Shown here: piece by piece, positions 1-7,848 of the stretch
How positions within the stretch are numbered: the first letter of the stretch is position 1
Layout: each line of letters begins with the position of its first letter
Assembly (NCBI GenBank): GCA_021300355.1
Contig: JAJTEF010000010.1
Span: 1 to 44,847, forward strand
Length of the DNA stretch: 44,847 nt
DNA from: Sphingomonadaceae bacterium
Lineage (GTDB): Bacteria > Pseudomonadota > Alphaproteobacteria > Sphingomonadales > Sphingomonadaceae
Reading direction: 5' to 3'
Notes under the pieces: generated by a model
Seen by the model: the letters and a program-made list of their open reading frames with translations, nothing else
What the model was told of the DNA's origin: nothing
Databases searched by the model: none
Position numbers and translations under genes: made by a program

Positions 1-1223
1 ACCCCGCCCGAAATGATCATGAAGCTTTTGCGGTCTGTCAGGTAGAGATAGCCCTCTTCATCCAGCCGGCCGACATCGCCAAGCGTTGTCCAACCATGTT
101 TGTTGGTCGCGCCTTTGGTTTTTTCGGGGTCATTATGATAGCTGAAGGATGCTGCGCTTTCGAAGAATACGGTGCCTTCCTCGCCCACGGGAACATCATC
201 CCCATCTTCGTCGCATATATGCATGATGGCGTTCAATGGCCGTCCAACCGAACCCTTGTGCGTCAGCCATTCTTCGCTCGAGATAAAGGTAATCCCTTGG
301 CCTTCCGTCCCGGCATAATATTCGCGGATGACGGGGCCCCACCAATTTATCATCGCTTCCTTGATAGGCACAGGGCACGGCGCGGCAGCGTGAACCGCGG
401 AATCAAGGCTCGACACATCATATGCGTTGCGGACCTCTTCGGGCAGCTTCAACATGCGCGCAAAATGCGTTGGCACCCATTGGCTAGCGCTGATCTTATA
501 TTTCTGAATGGCCGCAAGCGCCGCTTCAGGGTCGAATTTCTCCATGACAACCACGGTGCCACCCAGCCGGTGGACCGCAGCACACCAACGCAGGGGTGCC
601 GCATGATATAGCGGCGCTGGTGACAAATAGATGCTGTCGCCCGAAAATTTGAACGCCATCGCGGCAAGGCCTGACAATGCATTTGGTCCGGCAATGTCCG
701 GATCATCAGGCAAAGGGAAACGTACGCCCTTAGGCTGACCGGTCGTCCCTGAACTGTACAACATGTCGGTGCCAGCGCGTTCATCGGCGATGGGCGAAGT
801 CGGCAGTTTCGCAACTGCGGCAGCGTAATTTTCCCAGCCGGCATGTTCCCCACCGAGAATGAACCGCTTCACAGGGCTTTGCAACTGATCCAGCGTCGCA
901 CCCAAATAAGGCGAAGCAAACAACGCCTTTGAGCCGCTATCGTTCAAGATATAGTCGATTTCCGATGCCGTCAGACGGCAGCTGATCGCGACATAAATCA
1001 GCCCGGCGCGCTGCGCACCCCAGACAAGGTCGAAAAACTCGGCGCGGTTTTCCAAACAGAACGCGACCGTGTCGCCATGTTGAAGCCCCAGGCTGCGGAA
1101 CAGATGCGCGCACTGGTTGGAACGTTCATCAAGCTGTTTGTACGTTATCGTCTCGCCCGATCCCGCCATGATGACGGCAGGTTTATCGGGGAAAGCCTTT
1201 GCGTGAACGGCGGGGTGGCCCAT
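1..1223 (-). CDS. Acyl-CoA synthetase (AMP-dependent ligase), 3'-truncated by window edge
   Basis: This is a member of the ANL adenylate-forming superfamily, which activates a carboxylic acid as an acyl-AMP and then transfers it to CoA. About 407 residues are visible. The P-loop SSGTTGQPKG lies near residue 180, the YYAGTEG motif near residue 310, and the LGDVGRLDEEGY and DRKSFMIISGG motifs come just before the left edge, so only the C-terminal lid domain is missing. The ATG at 1221-1223 lies one base after the crotonase stop (TAA read at 1227-1225), with an AGGGGA ribosome site inside the crotonase end, so the two are probably translationally coupled. The acid substrate cannot be read from sequence; the neighbouring dehydrogenase and crotonase point to fatty-acid, steroid-side-chain or similar catabolism. 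Confidence 0.93.
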   Translation of the reverse strand, partial: MGHPAVHAKAFPDKPAVIMAGSGETITYKQLDERSNQCAHLFRSLGLQHGDTVAFCLENRAEFFDLVWGAQRAGLIYVAISCRLTASEIDYILNDSGSKALFASPYLGATLDQLQSPVKRFILGGEHAGWENYAAAVAKLPTSPIADERAGTDMLYSSGTTGQPKGVRFPLPDDPDIAGPNALSGLAAMAFKFSGDSIYLSPAPLYHAAPLRWCAAVHRLGGTVVVMEKFDPEAALAAIQKYKISASQWVPTHFARMLKLPEEVRNAYDVSSLDSAVHAAAPCPVPIKEAMINWWGPVIREYYAGTEGQGITFISSEEWLTHKGSVGRPLNAIMHICDEDGDDVPVGEEGTVFFESAASFSYHNDPEKTKGATNKHGWTTLGDVGRLDEEGYLYLTDRKSFMIISGG

Positions 1224-1224
1224 A

Positions 1225-1983
1225 TTATTCCCCTTGCCAGTTAGGTTTGCGTTTTTCGGCAAAGGCGAGTGCGCCCTCACGCGAGTCCTTCGACGTGAAG
1301 ACGGGGCCGCAGATTTCATTTTGCTTCTTCCACATCTCCGCCGAATTCCAATCCGGCCGCTCATTGATCACGCGCTTGGTCGCAATCAACGCGAGCGGAC
1401 CGTTCGCTGCAACCTTGGCCGCAAGCTCAAGCGCGGCCTCAATCGCGGCGCCGTCGGTGATGCGATTGACAAAGCCCATCTCATAGGCCCGCTGTGCCGA
1501 GATAAAATCACCCGTCAGCGCAAGTTCCATCGCCATGCGCTTGCCGATAATCGATGGCAAGGTGAGCAAGCCACCTGCTGCCGCAACCAGGCTGCGCTTG
1601 ACCTCCGGTATGCCGAACTGTGCCTTGTCATTCGCCACCAACAAATCGCACGCAATGGCGATTTCCATACCGCCCGCGAGCGCATAGCCCTCAACCGCGC
1701 CAATCAATGGCTTTGCAGGTGGGGATTCAATGAACCCGGCAAAACCCTTGCCCTTGATGCTCGGCATCTCGCCGCGCAGAAAGGCCTTCAGATCCATGCC
1801 AGAGCAGAATGTACCGCCAGCGCCGGTAATGATACCCGCGTTCAGGCTCTTGTCGCCGTCAAGCTGCTCCATGGCCGCAGCGACGCCTTGCGCGACCGCT
1901 TGGTTGACGGCGTTCTTGGCCTCAGGCCGGTTGATGGTGATGATCAGGACGCCGTCCTGCGCTTGGGTTAGGACTTCAGACAT
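1225..1983 (-). CDS. Enoyl-CoA hydratase/isomerase family protein (crotonase)
   Basis: This 252-residue single-domain crotonase probably hydrates a 2-enoyl-CoA. The oxyanion-hole segment CSGMDLKAF lies near residue 60 and EGYALAGGMEIAIACD near residues 97-112. Both acidic positions used by true hydratases appear present, one in GGMEIA and one in GIPEVKRSL near residue 125, which favours hydratase over a pure isomerase. The C-terminal KDSREGALAFAEKRKPNW motif is typical of the family. The ATG at 1983 has an AGGAGAA ribosome site six bases upstream. It sits between an acyl-CoA dehydrogenase 78 bases upstream and an acyl-CoA synthetase one base downstream, so the three probably form one catabolic operon. 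The substrate is unknown. Confidence 0.93.
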   Translation of the reverse strand: MSEVLTQAQDGVLIITINRPEAKNAVNQAVAQGVAAAMEQLDGDKSLNAGIITGAGGTFCSGMDLKAFLRGEMPSIKGKGFAGFIESPPAKPLIGAVEGYALAGGMEIAIACDLLVANDKAQFGIPEVKRSLVAAAGGLLTLPSIIGKRMAMELALTGDFISAQRAYEMGFVNRITDGAAIEAALELAAKVAANGPLALIATKRVINERPDWNSAEMWKKQNEICGPVFTSKDSREGALAFAEKRKPNWQGE

Positions 1984-2023
1984 TGCATTCTCCTAAACAA
2001 AAACCGTGCCCGCCATTGAAGCG

Positions 2024-2042
2024 CCCTTCGACAGGCTCAGGG
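2024..2042. repeat. Short extragenic repeat, family A (minimal copy)
   Basis: The element CCCTTCGACAGGCTCAGGG lies in the 78-base gap between the acyl-CoA dehydrogenase and crotonase genes and is followed by CTACGGT. The outer arms CCCTTCGAC and GCTCAGGG recur at 4604-4644, 4700-4740 and 4761-4802, where a palindrome separates them. Here the centre is only AG. Since the two genes look co-transcribed, it would sit in their mRNA. Confidence 0.75.
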
Positions 2043-2061
2043 CTACGGTATTTAATATCGC

Positions 2062-3273
2062 TCACCGCCCCTTGGGCAAACCAAGCACATGTTCGCCGAT
2101 GATATTTTTTTGGATCTGGCTGGTGCCCCCACCGATGGTGGCGGAAAAGCTGTTCAGGTAAGAACGGTGCCAATAGCCGTCATCGACCGCATTTTCGTCA
2201 CCCACATAATAGCCCGCGCGCGTTCCTTGAAACTGGAGCGAGAATTCGGTGAGCTCGCGCACCAGCTCGGTACGCGCCAGCTTGTTCATGAGCGCAAGAC
2301 CCATCGGACGGTCACTGGTCAGCGGCGCCATACGGCGGCGTTGGTTGTTGAGGTTGAGCGCCTGAATTTCGATCATATAATCGACCAGCCTGTCGCGCAT
2401 GACGGGATCGTCGAGCACAGGCTTGCCGCCGCGCTTGGCCGAACGCGCCATATCGATGACGCCCATGACGTCCATTTCCTTGACGAAATACCCACCGACC
2501 GGATTGACCTTCGCGCCGCGCTCATACTCAAGCGTCTTCATCGCGACCATCCAGCCCTGCCCTTCTTCGCCGACGAGGCCTGACGCTGGAATGCGGGCGT
2601 CGGTGAAGAAGCATTGGGTAAAGCCATATTCGCCCGTCAATTTCTTCAAGCGCCGCGTTTCGACACCGGGGATCTTCATCGGCGCGAGGAAGAACGAAAG
2701 CCCTGCATATTTGCTGGGCCCGTCATTCGATGTCCGCGCGAGCAGGATCATATAATCGGCGCGGTCGCCCAATGATGTCCAGATCTTCGAACCGTTGATG
2801 ACATATTCATCGCCGACGCGGACTGCCTTTGTCTGGGCACTGCCAAGGTCCGAACCATGCTCTGGTTCCGAAAAGCCCTGACACCAGATTTCTTCTGCCG
2901 AGAGCATCGGCTTAATGAAGCGGCGCTTGTCCTCTTCGCGGCCAATGTCGAGCAGCAACGGACCCGTCCAGCCGTTCGCAATCGCGTTGAGCATGATCGG
3001 CGCGTCATGACTTTTCATGACACGTGTGGCGATCCGCTGATATTCGGGGTGCATGCCATAGCCGCCATATTCGGTGGGCCAGGACATGCCGAAATAACCA
3101 GCCTCATAAACCTTGCGCTGCCAGTCACGCAGGAAATCGAACTGCTGATCCGTGGAAACTTCCATGAAGGTCAGCGGCAACATAAAGCCCGGATCGCGGA
3201 CCGTGTTTTCGGCGAACCACGCATCGCACTGCTTTTCGAAATCCGCTAATTCTTGGGGGCTTGGTTTGCTCAT
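2062..3273 (-). CDS. Acyl-CoA dehydrogenase family protein
   Basis: This 403-residue flavoprotein probably oxidises an acyl-CoA to the 2-enoyl-CoA and passes electrons to ETF. The central motif FSEPEHGSDLGSAQTKA followed by YVINGSKIWTSLGDRAD is the FAD-binding middle domain. The C-terminal GGGTSQIQKNIIGEHVLGLPKGR is the adenosine-pyrophosphate binding segment of this family. The length is normal. The ATG at 3273 has an AGAGGAA ribosome site. It is the first gene of a minus-strand operon leading into the crotonase and acyl-CoA synthetase. Its natural electron acceptor is probably the EtfBA pair encoded at 39845-41517. The chain length or type of acyl substrate is not evident. Confidence 0.94.
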   Translation of the reverse strand: MSKPSPQELADFEKQCDAWFAENTVRDPGFMLPLTFMEVSTDQQFDFLRDWQRKVYEAGYFGMSWPTEYGGYGMHPEYQRIATRVMKSHDAPIMLNAIANGWTGPLLLDIGREEDKRRFIKPMLSAEEIWCQGFSEPEHGSDLGSAQTKAVRVGDEYVINGSKIWTSLGDRADYMILLARTSNDGPSKYAGLSFFLAPMKIPGVETRRLKKLTGEYGFTQCFFTDARIPASGLVGEEGQGWMVAMKTLEYERGAKVNPVGGYFVKEMDVMGVIDMARSAKRGGKPVLDDPVMRDRLVDYMIEIQALNLNNQRRRMAPLTSDRPMGLALMNKLARTELVRELTEFSLQFQGTRAGYYVGDENAVDDGYWHRSYLNSFSATIGGGTSQIQKNIIGEHVLGLPKGR

Positions 3274-3360
3274 GGCTGATTCCTCTCTCGCCTATTTAAT
3301 TGCGCGATTAAAGAGGTGATTGCAAGCGCGAGATTCCGATTTCTCTGCCGCTTAAATTTC

Positions 3361-3438
3361 ATTGTCATTCCCGCGAAAGCGGGAATCCATGACCGCGCAC
3401 TTAGCCCATGGATCCCCGATCAAGTCGGGGATGACAAT
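3361..3438. repeat. Extragenic palindromic doublet, family B copy 1
   Basis: This 78-base element is bounded by inverted ATTGTCAT and ATGACAAT. It holds two hairpins: TTCCCGC-GAAA-GCGGGAA on the left and ATCCCCGA-TCAAG-TCGGGGAT on the right, joined by a spacer flanked by CCATG and CATGG. It fills much of the gap between the acyl-CoA dehydrogenase start and the end of the FemAB-like gene. Related copies lie at 29835-29929 and 36663-36772. The structure resembles REP-type doublets or a very small non-autonomous element. No target-site duplication could be defined by eye. Confidence 0.8.
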
Positions 3439-3453
3439 GCGCAGTAAGAGGCG

Positions 3454-4587
3454 TTATGTTTTCCGCTTAAACGGCGCCATTTCGCCTAGAAACTCTATCT
3501 GGCGTTCCATCGCCTGACTTTCGCGGGCAAGGAAATCGGCAACCGCGGAACGAAAGCCTGCATTGGCGATATAATGCGCTGAATATGTAGGCACGGCCTC
3601 ATATCCGCGTGCGAGCTTGTGCTCGCCCTGCGCGCCCGCTTCTACGCGCGGCAAGCCGTGCGCGATCGCGTAATCGATGGCCTGATAATAACATAACTCA
3701 AAATGCAGAAACGGCACGTCGCGGGTGCAGCCCCAATAACGGCCATAGAGGCAATCCGGGCTGACAAAGTTCAGCGCACCGGCAATCGGCCGGTCGCCAT
3801 CATAAGCGAGGAACAGGACAATGCTGTCCTTCATGCTTTCGCCGATCAGGTCGAAAAACGCACGCGTCAGATAAGGCTGCCCCCATTTGCGCGCACCGGT
3901 ATCTTGGTAAAATACCCAAAAGGCATCCCAGTCATCAGCCGTAATGTCCGCCCCGCTGATTTGCGCAATGCGCACCGCAGATTGCGCAGCTGCACGTTCC
4001 TTGCGAATGGCCTTGCGCTTGCGTGACGACAATGCGGCAAGGAAACCGTCAAAGTCTGCATAGTCGCGGTTTTTCCAGTGAAATTGCGTGCCCATGCGCG
4101 TCAGCCACCCAGCCGCACGAAACGCATCCAGCTCGCCCTCTTCAACAAAAGTTGCGTGCGCAGACGATAGGCCATTTTGGTCCACAACTGCTTCAGCGGC
4201 GGCCAATATCGCTGGCGCAAGCGCGGGATCGCGCAACAACAATCGCGGCCCGGGCACTGGCGAGAACGGCGCGGCAATCTGCAACTTGGGATAATATTGC
4301 CCGCCCGCCCGTTCAAACGCATCCGCCCAATGATGGTCGAACACATATTCGCCCTGGCTGTGGCTCTTAAGATACGCAGGCAGCGCAGCGGCGGGAATGC
4401 CGTCCGCGTCGCGGATCATGATCGGCGCAGGCGACCAGCCCGTGCCGGGGCCTACACTGCCCGATTCCTCCAACGCCGCCAAAAACGCGTGGGCCACAAA
4501 CGGATTGCCCCGCGGGTTCAGCGCATCCCACTGGTCGGCGGGAATATCGCTGACCTTGCTCAAGAGTTCGGCGGTGACTTCAGACAT
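3454..4587 (-). CDS. FemAB-like/GNAT-fold acyltransferase (DUF482, PF04339-type)
   Basis: This 377-residue protein has the layout of the DUF482 (COG3146) family, annotated as GNAT-fold or peptidoglycan-biosynthesis-like acyltransferases. Characteristic segments are GNPFVAHAFLAALEESGSVG near residue 27, YVFDHHWADAFER near 80, PFSPVPGPRLL near 107, HWKNRDYADFDGFLAALSSRKRKAIRKER near 170-195, and the C-terminal LYGRYWGCTRDVPFLHFELCYYQAIDYAI followed by VEAGAQGEHKLARGYEAVPTYSAHY. The function is not established for the family; an aminoacyl or acyl transfer is inferred from the fold. The ATG at 4587 is preferred over an in-frame TTG one codon upstream. It is separated from neighbours by palindromic repeats on both sides. 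Confidence 0.88.
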   Translation of the reverse strand: MSEVTAELLSKVSDIPADQWDALNPRGNPFVAHAFLAALEESGSVGPGTGWSPAPIMIRDADGIPAAALPAYLKSHSQGEYVFDHHWADAFERAGGQYYPKLQIAAPFSPVPGPRLLLRDPALAPAILAAAEAVVDQNGLSSAHATFVEEGELDAFRAAGWLTRMGTQFHWKNRDYADFDGFLAALSSRKRKAIRKERAAAQSAVRIAQISGADITADDWDAFWVFYQDTGARKWGQPYLTRAFFDLIGESMKDSIVLFLAYDGDRPIAGALNFVSPDCLYGRYWGCTRDVPFLHFELCYYQAIDYAIAHGLPRVEAGAQGEHKLARGYEAVPTYSAHYIANAGFRSAVADFLARESQAMERQIEFLGEMAPFKRKT

Positions 4588-4603
4588 CAATATTGTACCG
4601 TAG

Positions 4604-4644
4604 CCCTGAGCAGCAGTTGTGCACCAACTGCGTCTGTCGAAGGG
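4604..4644. repeat. Extragenic palindrome, family A copy 2
   Basis: The outer arms are CCCTGAGC and GTCGAAGGG. The centre is an inverted repeat with GCAGTTG at 4613-4619 and CAACTGC at 4625-4631 around a five-base loop. It is preceded by GTAG, the inverse of the CTAC that follows the copies at 2024 and 4761. It lies between the RidA gene and the FemAB-like gene, close to the start of the latter. Confidence 0.8.
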
Positions 4645-4699
4645 TGGTCATCGGTTGCGGCTGCGGCATTTGGCTAACTCCGATATCTGATCCCAATTA

Positions 4700-4740
4700 C
4701 CCTGAGCAGCAGTCGTGCAACGACTGCGTCCGTCGAAGGG
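4700..4740. repeat. Extragenic palindrome, family A copy 3
   Basis: It has the same outer arms as copy 2, with an inner stem GCAGTCGT (4709-4716) and ACGACTGC (4720-4727) around a three-base loop. Compared with copy 2, the stem changes on both sides so that pairing is kept. It is in direct orientation to copy 2, about 96 bases away. Confidence 0.8.
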
Positions 4741-4760
4741 CGGTCCGAACCGGAAAAACG

Positions 4761-4802
4761 CCCTTCGACTTTCACCAGCGCCTAGGCGCTGGTGGCTCAG
4801 GA
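4761..4802. repeat. Extragenic palindrome, family A copy 4
   Basis: This copy is in the reverse orientation, CCCTTCGAC first and GGCTCAGGA last. The centre is a perfect 22-base palindrome at 4773-4794, starting CACCAGCGCC. The inner stem has no sequence similarity to those of copies 2 and 3, although the outer arms are kept. It ends 27 bases before the 3' end of the RidA gene. Confidence 0.8.
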
Positions 4803-4828
4803 CTACGGTGATTTTTCCACATCAGTTC

Positions 4829-5290
4829 TTAGCTTCGAATTTTTACCACACAGTCGATTTCGACCGTTGCATCGCGTGGCAATACAGGGACGGAGACCGC
4901 AGCGCGTGCATGCTTGCCTGCGTCGCCGAACACGGCTTCCATCAGGTCCGATGCGCCATTGGCGGCCTCTGGTTGGTCGGTAAAGTCTGGGGTCGATGCG
5001 ACAAAGACGCCAAGCTTGACGATGCGTTCCACGCGGTCGAGGTCGCCGCCAAGCGCTGCCTTCATCTGCGCGATAAGCATGATTCCGCACGCCTTGGCAG
5101 CGGCCTTGCCCTCTTCAAGACTGCGCGTATCGCCGACTTTGCCGGTGACAACCTTGCCATCGACAAAGGGCAACTGGCCCGAAATGAACAGCATTCCGTT
5201 TGCTTCGACAGCGGGCACATAGGATGCGACCGGCGCTGCTGGTGCAGGGAGGGTAATGCCGAGCTCGGCTAATTTTGCTTCTATCATCAT
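4829..5290 (-). CDS. RidA family protein (YjgF/YER057c/UK114)
   Basis: This 153-residue protein is of the Rid superfamily, whose archetype RidA hydrolyses reactive enamine/imine intermediates. The core segments are GMLFISGQLPFVDGKVVTGKVG near residues 32-55, DLDRVERIVKLGVFVAS near 82-99, and ARAAVSVPVLPRDATVEIDCVV near 125-148, which contains the conserved arginine of imine-deaminating members. It is longer than E. coli RidA (128), as in the YjgF-like group around 150 residues. Its start overlaps the stop of the upstream HAD gene as ATGA at 5290-5287, so coupling is likely. A second in-frame ATG follows the first directly. The substrate is not known. Confidence 0.92.
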   Translation of the reverse strand: MMIEAKLAELGITLPAPAAPVASYVPAVEANGMLFISGQLPFVDGKVVTGKVGDTRSLEEGKAAAKACGIMLIAQMKAALGGDLDRVERIVKLGVFVASTPDFTDQPEAANGASDLMEAVFGDAGKHARAAVSVPVLPRDATVEIDCVVKIRS

Positions 5291-5931
5291 GCTACCTTTT
5301 CCAAACTGGGCGCTGGCGCATTCGCAACCAGCCGTTCCCTAATCCAAACTTCCGCGTCGGCCCACCGATCCAGCCGCGCGTGCGCAGATTTCGACGGCTT
5401 CACGCGATCCCACAGCAATGGCTCACCGACAAAATGCAGCCGCCAGACGTCGGGATGCTGTTCACCAACGGACTCATGCTGATGCCCAAGATCGTCGACG
5501 AAAACGGCAATACTGGGTTTATATTCGTCCAAAATCCGGCCAAGCGCCTCGCCCTTGCCGCCTTGGTTGCAATAGACGGGCGCGTCGATGCCAACGGCCT
5601 TCAACTGCTCGGTCCGTGGCCAGGCGCGGTGGTCGAGCAAATTGGTGAGGATAACAACATCGGCATGTTCGCGCAGCCGGTTTAGGCTTTCGACCGCGCC
5701 GTCAATCGCTTGCTGGCGGTGCATTTCGGTATCGAAAAACCCGTTGAGAAGGTCCCAGACCTGACCGCGCTCAACCACCGTGCCATCATGCTTGTGGCGC
5801 AGCGCCTCGCCCCAATCGCCGTGGACGAGGTCAAAATGGATATGATGCGCGTCGTCCAGCCAATCGCGGAAGGGCACGATCATATGCAACAGCACCTCGT
5901 CGCAATCGGAAATTAGCAATGGCCTACTCAT
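5287..5931 (-). CDS. HAD-like superfamily protein, function unknown
   Basis: This 214-residue protein starts MSRPLLISDCDEVLLHM, a HAD-type motif I with the DxD aspartates in DCDEV. VVILTNLLDHRAW near residue 95 fits motif II (hydrophobic stretch then T/N), a lysine occurs in NQGGKGEALG, and SIAVFVDDLGHQHESV near 145 fits motif IV (DD). A HAD hydrolase or phosphatase fold is therefore well supported, but no substrate can be assigned. The ATG at 5931 overlaps the stop of the DUF3572 gene by ATGA and is preferred over a longer in-frame extension into that gene. The 3' end overlaps the RidA start. The three overlapping genes are probably one operon. Confidence 0.85.
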   Translation of the reverse strand: MSRPLLISDCDEVLLHMIVPFRDWLDDAHHIHFDLVHGDWGEALRHKHDGTVVERGQVWDLLNGFFDTEMHRQQAIDGAVESLNRLREHADVVILTNLLDHRAWPRTEQLKAVGIDAPVYCNQGGKGEALGRILDEYKPSIAVFVDDLGHQHESVGEQHPDVWRLHFVGEPLLWDRVKPSKSAHARLDRWADAEVWIRERLVANAPAPSLEKVA

Positions 5932-6197
5932 GCTTCTAACTCCTGCCGGGCCTGTACAAGTAATGCCGGTGAAACCCCAATGACCGCAGCGCACGCGATG
6001 AGGTCGGGCTCATAAGCCTCAAGAAATGATAATATCGCCGCTTGCGTGCCGCGTTCGGTGATGGAGCTGCGCAGCCCTTCGGGTGTCAGGCCGGTCAGCG
6101 ACAAAAGCCGCTCCGCCCGTGCTTCTTCCATCAACGCCCAAGCCAAAGCCTGAAACGCCATACCCGATGCGTCTAACTTGCCATTTGTTTCATGCAT
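5928..6197 (-). CDS. DUF3572 family protein
   Basis: This 89-residue small protein begins MHETNGKLDASGMAFQALAWALMEEARAERLLSLTGLTPEGLR. Its predicted helical make-up and the DAS..AFQALAWAL opening fit the alphaproteobacterial DUF3572 family, for which no function is known. It is divergent from divK, with 53 bases between the two starts. It overlaps the HAD-like gene by four bases and is the first gene of a small operon with that gene and ridA. The divergent pairing with a DivK response regulator recurs in alphaproteobacteria as far as I recall, but it could not be checked here. Confidence 0.85.
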   Translation of the reverse strand: MHETNGKLDASGMAFQALAWALMEEARAERLLSLTGLTPEGLRSSITERGTQAAILSFLEAYEPDLIACAAVIGVSPALLVQARQELEA

Positions 6198-6250
6198 GGC
6201 TTTCGCTTAAGCCAAGGCATCCACGAACGCAAAGCGGGAAAAGAGCGGTA

Positions 6251-6616
6251 ATGTCGAAAAAGGTGATGATCGTTGAGGATAATGAGCTGAACCTCAAGCT
6301 ATTCACCGACTTGCTGCGCGCGCACCAGTTTGTTGTTGAGGGCGTGCGCGACGGGCGGCTGGCGCTGGAACAAGCGCGGACATTTGCGCCGGACCTGATC
6401 ATCATGGACATTCAACTGCCGCATGTCAGCGGCATCGACCTGATCGAAGCGATGCAAAAGGATGCGGCGCTGTCGGCAATCCCCGTGCTCGCCGTGACTG
6501 CTTATGCGGGCAAGGGCGACGAGGACCGGATCATGGCCGCAGGCGCAAAAGGCTATCTGTCAAAGCCGGTGTCGGTGATGACGTTTCTGGAGGCGGTGCG
6601 AGGGATAATTGGATAA
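6251..6616 (+). CDS. divK: Single-domain response regulator DivK
   Basis: This 121-residue receiver domain has no output domain. The acidic pocket is E9-D10, the phospho-acceptor is D53 (IIMDIQLPHVSG), T83 lies in AVTAYAG, and K105 in LSKP. In Caulobacter DivK controls PleC/DivJ histidine kinases and, through DivL, the CckA-CtrA cell-cycle pathway; the same role is inferred from length and close motif match. The ATG at 6251 follows GAGCGG and is preferred to an upstream in-frame extension of 56 residues that would run through the divergent promoter region into the DUF3572 gene. No PleD gene follows; the next gene downstream is rpmG on the opposite strand. Confidence 0.93.
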   Translation: MSKKVMIVEDNELNLKLFTDLLRAHQFVVEGVRDGRLALEQARTFAPDLIIMDIQLPHVSGIDLIEAMQKDAALSAIPVLAVTAYAGKGDEDRIMAAGAKGYLSKPVSVMTFLEAVRGIIG

Positions 6617-6650
6617 TTGAACCCAACCGCGTGCGGGCAATCCGTGAATC

Positions 6651-6672
6651 AAAAAGGGCGCCCGAGGCGCCC
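6651..6672 (-). terminator. Rho-independent terminator of rpmG
   Basis: Read on the minus strand, a seven-base-pair GC stem (6672-6666 with 6662-6656) with a three-base loop is followed by five T. It lies 33 bases beyond the rpmG stop. The plus strand has no T-run after the stem, so it should act only on rpmG. Confidence 0.85.
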
Positions 6673-6704
6673 TGATCGATAGCTTATTCAAGCAGCGCGT
6701 TGGC

Positions 6705-6872
6705 TTACTTAATTTTGGCTTCCTTGAACTCGACATGCTTGCGCACAACGGGGTCATATTTACGGAACGTCATCTTTTCAGTGATGTTGCGTGGATTTTT
6801 CTTGGTCACGTAGAAGAAACCTGTGTCAGCGGTGCTGAGCAGCTTGATCTTGATCGTGGCTGGCTTCGCCAT
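6705..6872 (-). CDS. rpmG: 50S ribosomal protein L33
   Basis: This 55-residue protein begins [20 protein letters not shown] and continues YVTKKNPRN and [18 protein letters not shown], a full-length match to bacterial L33. It lacks the CxxC pairs of the zinc-binding form, so it is the zinc-free type usual in Proteobacteria. The ATG at 6872 has AAGGAA upstream. It is monocistronic, with its own terminator at 6651-6672, and converges on divK. Confidence 0.97.
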   Translation of the reverse strand: MAKPATIKIKLLSTADTGFFYVTKKNPRNITEKMTFRKYDPVVRKHVEFKEAKIK

Positions 6873-7196
6873 GGCCCATTCCTTTTGTTCAAATAATGTC
6901 GCAAAAAACTGCGCAGGGTTTGGCCGCGCTGTTCACAGACGCGGGCCTTTGCTGGTTTGGCGGGTGAAAGTCAAGCCCGTAACCCCAAATCAGACGTCAA
7001 AGCGGGCCAATGCCCCCTGAATCGTCATGCTGCACTGGTTTCAGCATCTTCGTTTTGCCGTACCGTCGCGTTTTCGGATGCTGGAGCGCGCTCAACATAG
7101 CCCGCTTTGATTGCCAAAACAAAGGCGATTCGCGGCGCGGTCAGTCCGCGCGCCGCACGCATCCCATTTTGATAATGATGTGCTAAAGCAGAAAAT
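6873..7196. other. Intergenic stretch between rpmG and the GDT1-like gene
   Basis: These 324 bases hold the divergent 5' regions of rpmG and the GDT1-like gene. A minus-strand 45-codon reading frame at 7025-7162 (ATG, no ribosome site, weak codon bias) is the only candidate gene, and I do not call it. No tRNA, terminator or repeat is evident. Confidence 0.6.
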
Positions 7197-7763
7197 ATGG
7201 ACACTGCCTTTACGACCTTCCTGTCTGTTTTCCTCGCCGAAATGGGCGACCGGACACAGATCCTCGCCGCCGTGCTCGCGCTGCGGTATCGCAACAATAA
7301 CGCGATTCTTGCCGGACTCGCCTGTGCCACCTTGATCAATTGCGGCATTTCGGCAGCGGGCGGATCGGTAATCGACAGCTGGATGAGTGCGCAGTCGGTC
7401 AAGATGTTCGCTGGCCTTGCCTATATCTTTGCGGGTGCTGGCATGTTGCTGTGGCGGCGCAATGTGGACCCGTTATCGGGGTGGAAAAGCCCGGCATTTC
7501 TGACCGCATTCTTCGGCCTTTTTATCCTGGAATTTGGCGACAAGAGCCAGTTCATCATCGCCGCGCAAAGTGCCCGCACGCCGTATTGGGGCATGGCTGC
7601 GGTCGGCGGGTTCGTCGGCATCATGGCCGCAACGGTGCCCGCGGTCATCCTGCGCGCGCGGCTTCGCCAGCTTGTGCCGTTGAAACCCATAAGGTGGGTG
7701 TCTGGCGCATTGTTGTTGGGATGGGGCTTTGTATTGACCACTCAGGCCAATGGCATCAGCTGA
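7197..7763 (+). CDS. TMEM165/GDT1 (UPF0016) family membrane transporter
   Basis: This 188-residue integral membrane protein has two copies of the family's signature: EMGDRTQ near residue 15 and EFGDKSQ near residue 112, each at the start of a half of about three membrane segments. Family members (yeast Gdt1, human TMEM165, bacterial MneA) export Mn2+ or exchange Ca2+/Mn2+ for protons. Manganese export at the inner membrane is the best inference. The ATG at 7197 has little upstream ribosome site. It stands alone upstream of dps. No yybP-ykoY-like manganese riboswitch was recognised in the 324 bases upstream, though I could not fold them. Confidence 0.92.
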   Translation: MDTAFTTFLSVFLAEMGDRTQILAAVLALRYRNNNAILAGLACATLINCGISAAGGSVIDSWMSAQSVKMFAGLAYIFAGAGMLLWRRNVDPLSGWKSPAFLTAFFGLFILEFGDKSQFIIAAQSARTPYWGMAAVGGFVGIMAATVPAVILRARLRQLVPLKPIRWVSGALLLGWGFVLTTQANGIS

Positions 7764-7848
7764 TTGCCGCTGGCGCAAGGCGGGTGCTGTAAATAGCGTG
7801 CGTCGTTCCTATATTATGTTCTCCCCCCCCGAATGATGGAGAACTGCC

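Noticed and set aside
7025-7162. Minus-strand 45-codon reading frame beginning MRAARGLTAPRIAF in the rpmG-GDT1 gap
   Set aside because: It has no ribosome site, weak third-position GC bias, no recognisable family, and its start lies just beside the GDT1-like gene's 5' end. It could be real but is not supported.
6873-7196. Manganese riboswitch (yybP-ykoY) before the GDT1-like gene
   Set aside because: The hallmark loop sequences were not seen; a covariance-model search would be needed to be sure.
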